Origin: DUML01 sp050949905
Lineage (GTDB): Bacteria > Bacillota > Desulfitobacteriia > Desulfitobacteriales > Syntrophobotulaceae
Direction: 5' to 3'
Assembly: GCA_050949905.1 (NCBI GenBank)
Contig: JBMNGP010000034.1
Location: 62,001 to 126,000 of the forward strand
Length of the DNA: 64,000 nt
Numbering within the stretch: the stretch's first letter is position 1; every line of letters begins with the position of its first letter. Made by a program: the position numbers and the translations under genes. Positions 63,919 through 64,000 of the stretch are shown one piece after another. The notes under the pieces were generated by a model, which saw only the letters and a list, made by a program, of their open reading frames with translations, was not told the DNA's origin and did no database searches.

Positions 63919-64000
63919 GGTTAACTCAACCCTTTAGAGTATGACCTTCGTGATCTGGAAGCAGAGTTTTGGAAGTTACATTGCAGCAAATCTATTAAGA
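63919..64000. other. Window end, no gene recognised
   Basis: About 80 bp of sequence after the palindrome holds no start with a ribosome site or recognisable protein. Confidence 0.4.

Noticed and set aside
1..64000. CRISPR arrays, tRNA and rRNA genes
   Set aside because: No regularly spaced direct repeats, no tRNA cloverleaf with the GGTTCGAATCC-type arm and no rRNA signatures were seen while reading.

Overview
The window looks like the chromosome of a spore-forming, low-to-mid GC Firmicute of the Clostridia. Gene content and order resemble the Peptococcaceae/Desulfitobacteriaceae branch. The evidence is sporulation genes (spoIID, spoIIID), the Firmicute-type block ywmB-like/murA/spoIID/spoIIID/mbl, long-form hpf next to secA and frameshifted prfB, comFA/comFC, strong AGGAGG ribosome sites and frequent TTG and GTG starts. 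The species assignment is inference. No rRNA, tRNA or CRISPR array was found.

Layout. 1-4.9 kb: glyA (5' end cut off), upp, a hemerythrin-like gene, a small membrane protein, a dCMP deaminase and wecB. 5.0-6.5 kb: an intact IS4-family insertion sequence with 13-bp terminal repeats and an 8-bp target duplication. 6.7-10.4 kb: an accessory island of three secreted lipoproteins preceded by a decayed relative. 10.5-16.0 kb (minus strand): a copper locus (csoR, copA, copZ, a DUF2318 protein and an HMA/TauE-like/cupredoxin fusion) abutting a 3' remnant of a ThiF/TcdA-like gene. 16.4-18.9 kb (minus): cysK, larE and an Rrf2 regulator whose promoter carries a perfect 30-bp palindrome. 19.2-26.3 kb: the complete F1Fo ATP synthase operon in the order atpZ-like, atpI, B, E, F, H, A, G, D, C.

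26.9-28.7 kb: a macro-domain protein with a C-terminal HTH-like domain, followed by a von Willebrand A protein. This pair is the best candidate here for a little-studied system. 28.8-31.9 kb: a large membrane GAF-GGDEF-EAL protein. 31.9-35.1 kb: hflX behind a structured leader with an in-frame terminator, an MFS exporter, and a 26-residue lysine-rich protein. 35.4-38.3 kb: a cobalt/nickel ECF importer (cbiM, a PDGLE protein, cbiQ, cbiO) facing a His-rich CsoR/RcnR-type regulator. 38.6-43.4 kb: ywmB-like, murA, spoIID, spoIIID, mbl. 43.6-47.4 kb: cell-surface polysaccharide genes. 47.5-50.1 kb: comFA and comFC. 50.18-50.25 kb: a cluster of DnaA boxes. 50.4-52.9 kb: a polar amino-acid ABC importer. 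53.1-57.7 kb: hpf, secA, prfB. 57.8-59.6 kb: a split transketolase. 59.8-63.9 kb: ftsE, ftsX, a zinc M23 murein hydrolase with coiled coil, and a ctpA-type protease, closed by a REP-like palindrome.

Most of the window is conserved housekeeping sequence. The accessory or unusual parts are the lipoprotein island with its IS, the copper locus junction, the macro/vWA pair, the hflX leader, the DnaA-box cluster and several structured intergenic elements. All domain and function calls rest on reading the sequence and on family knowledge; no searches were run.
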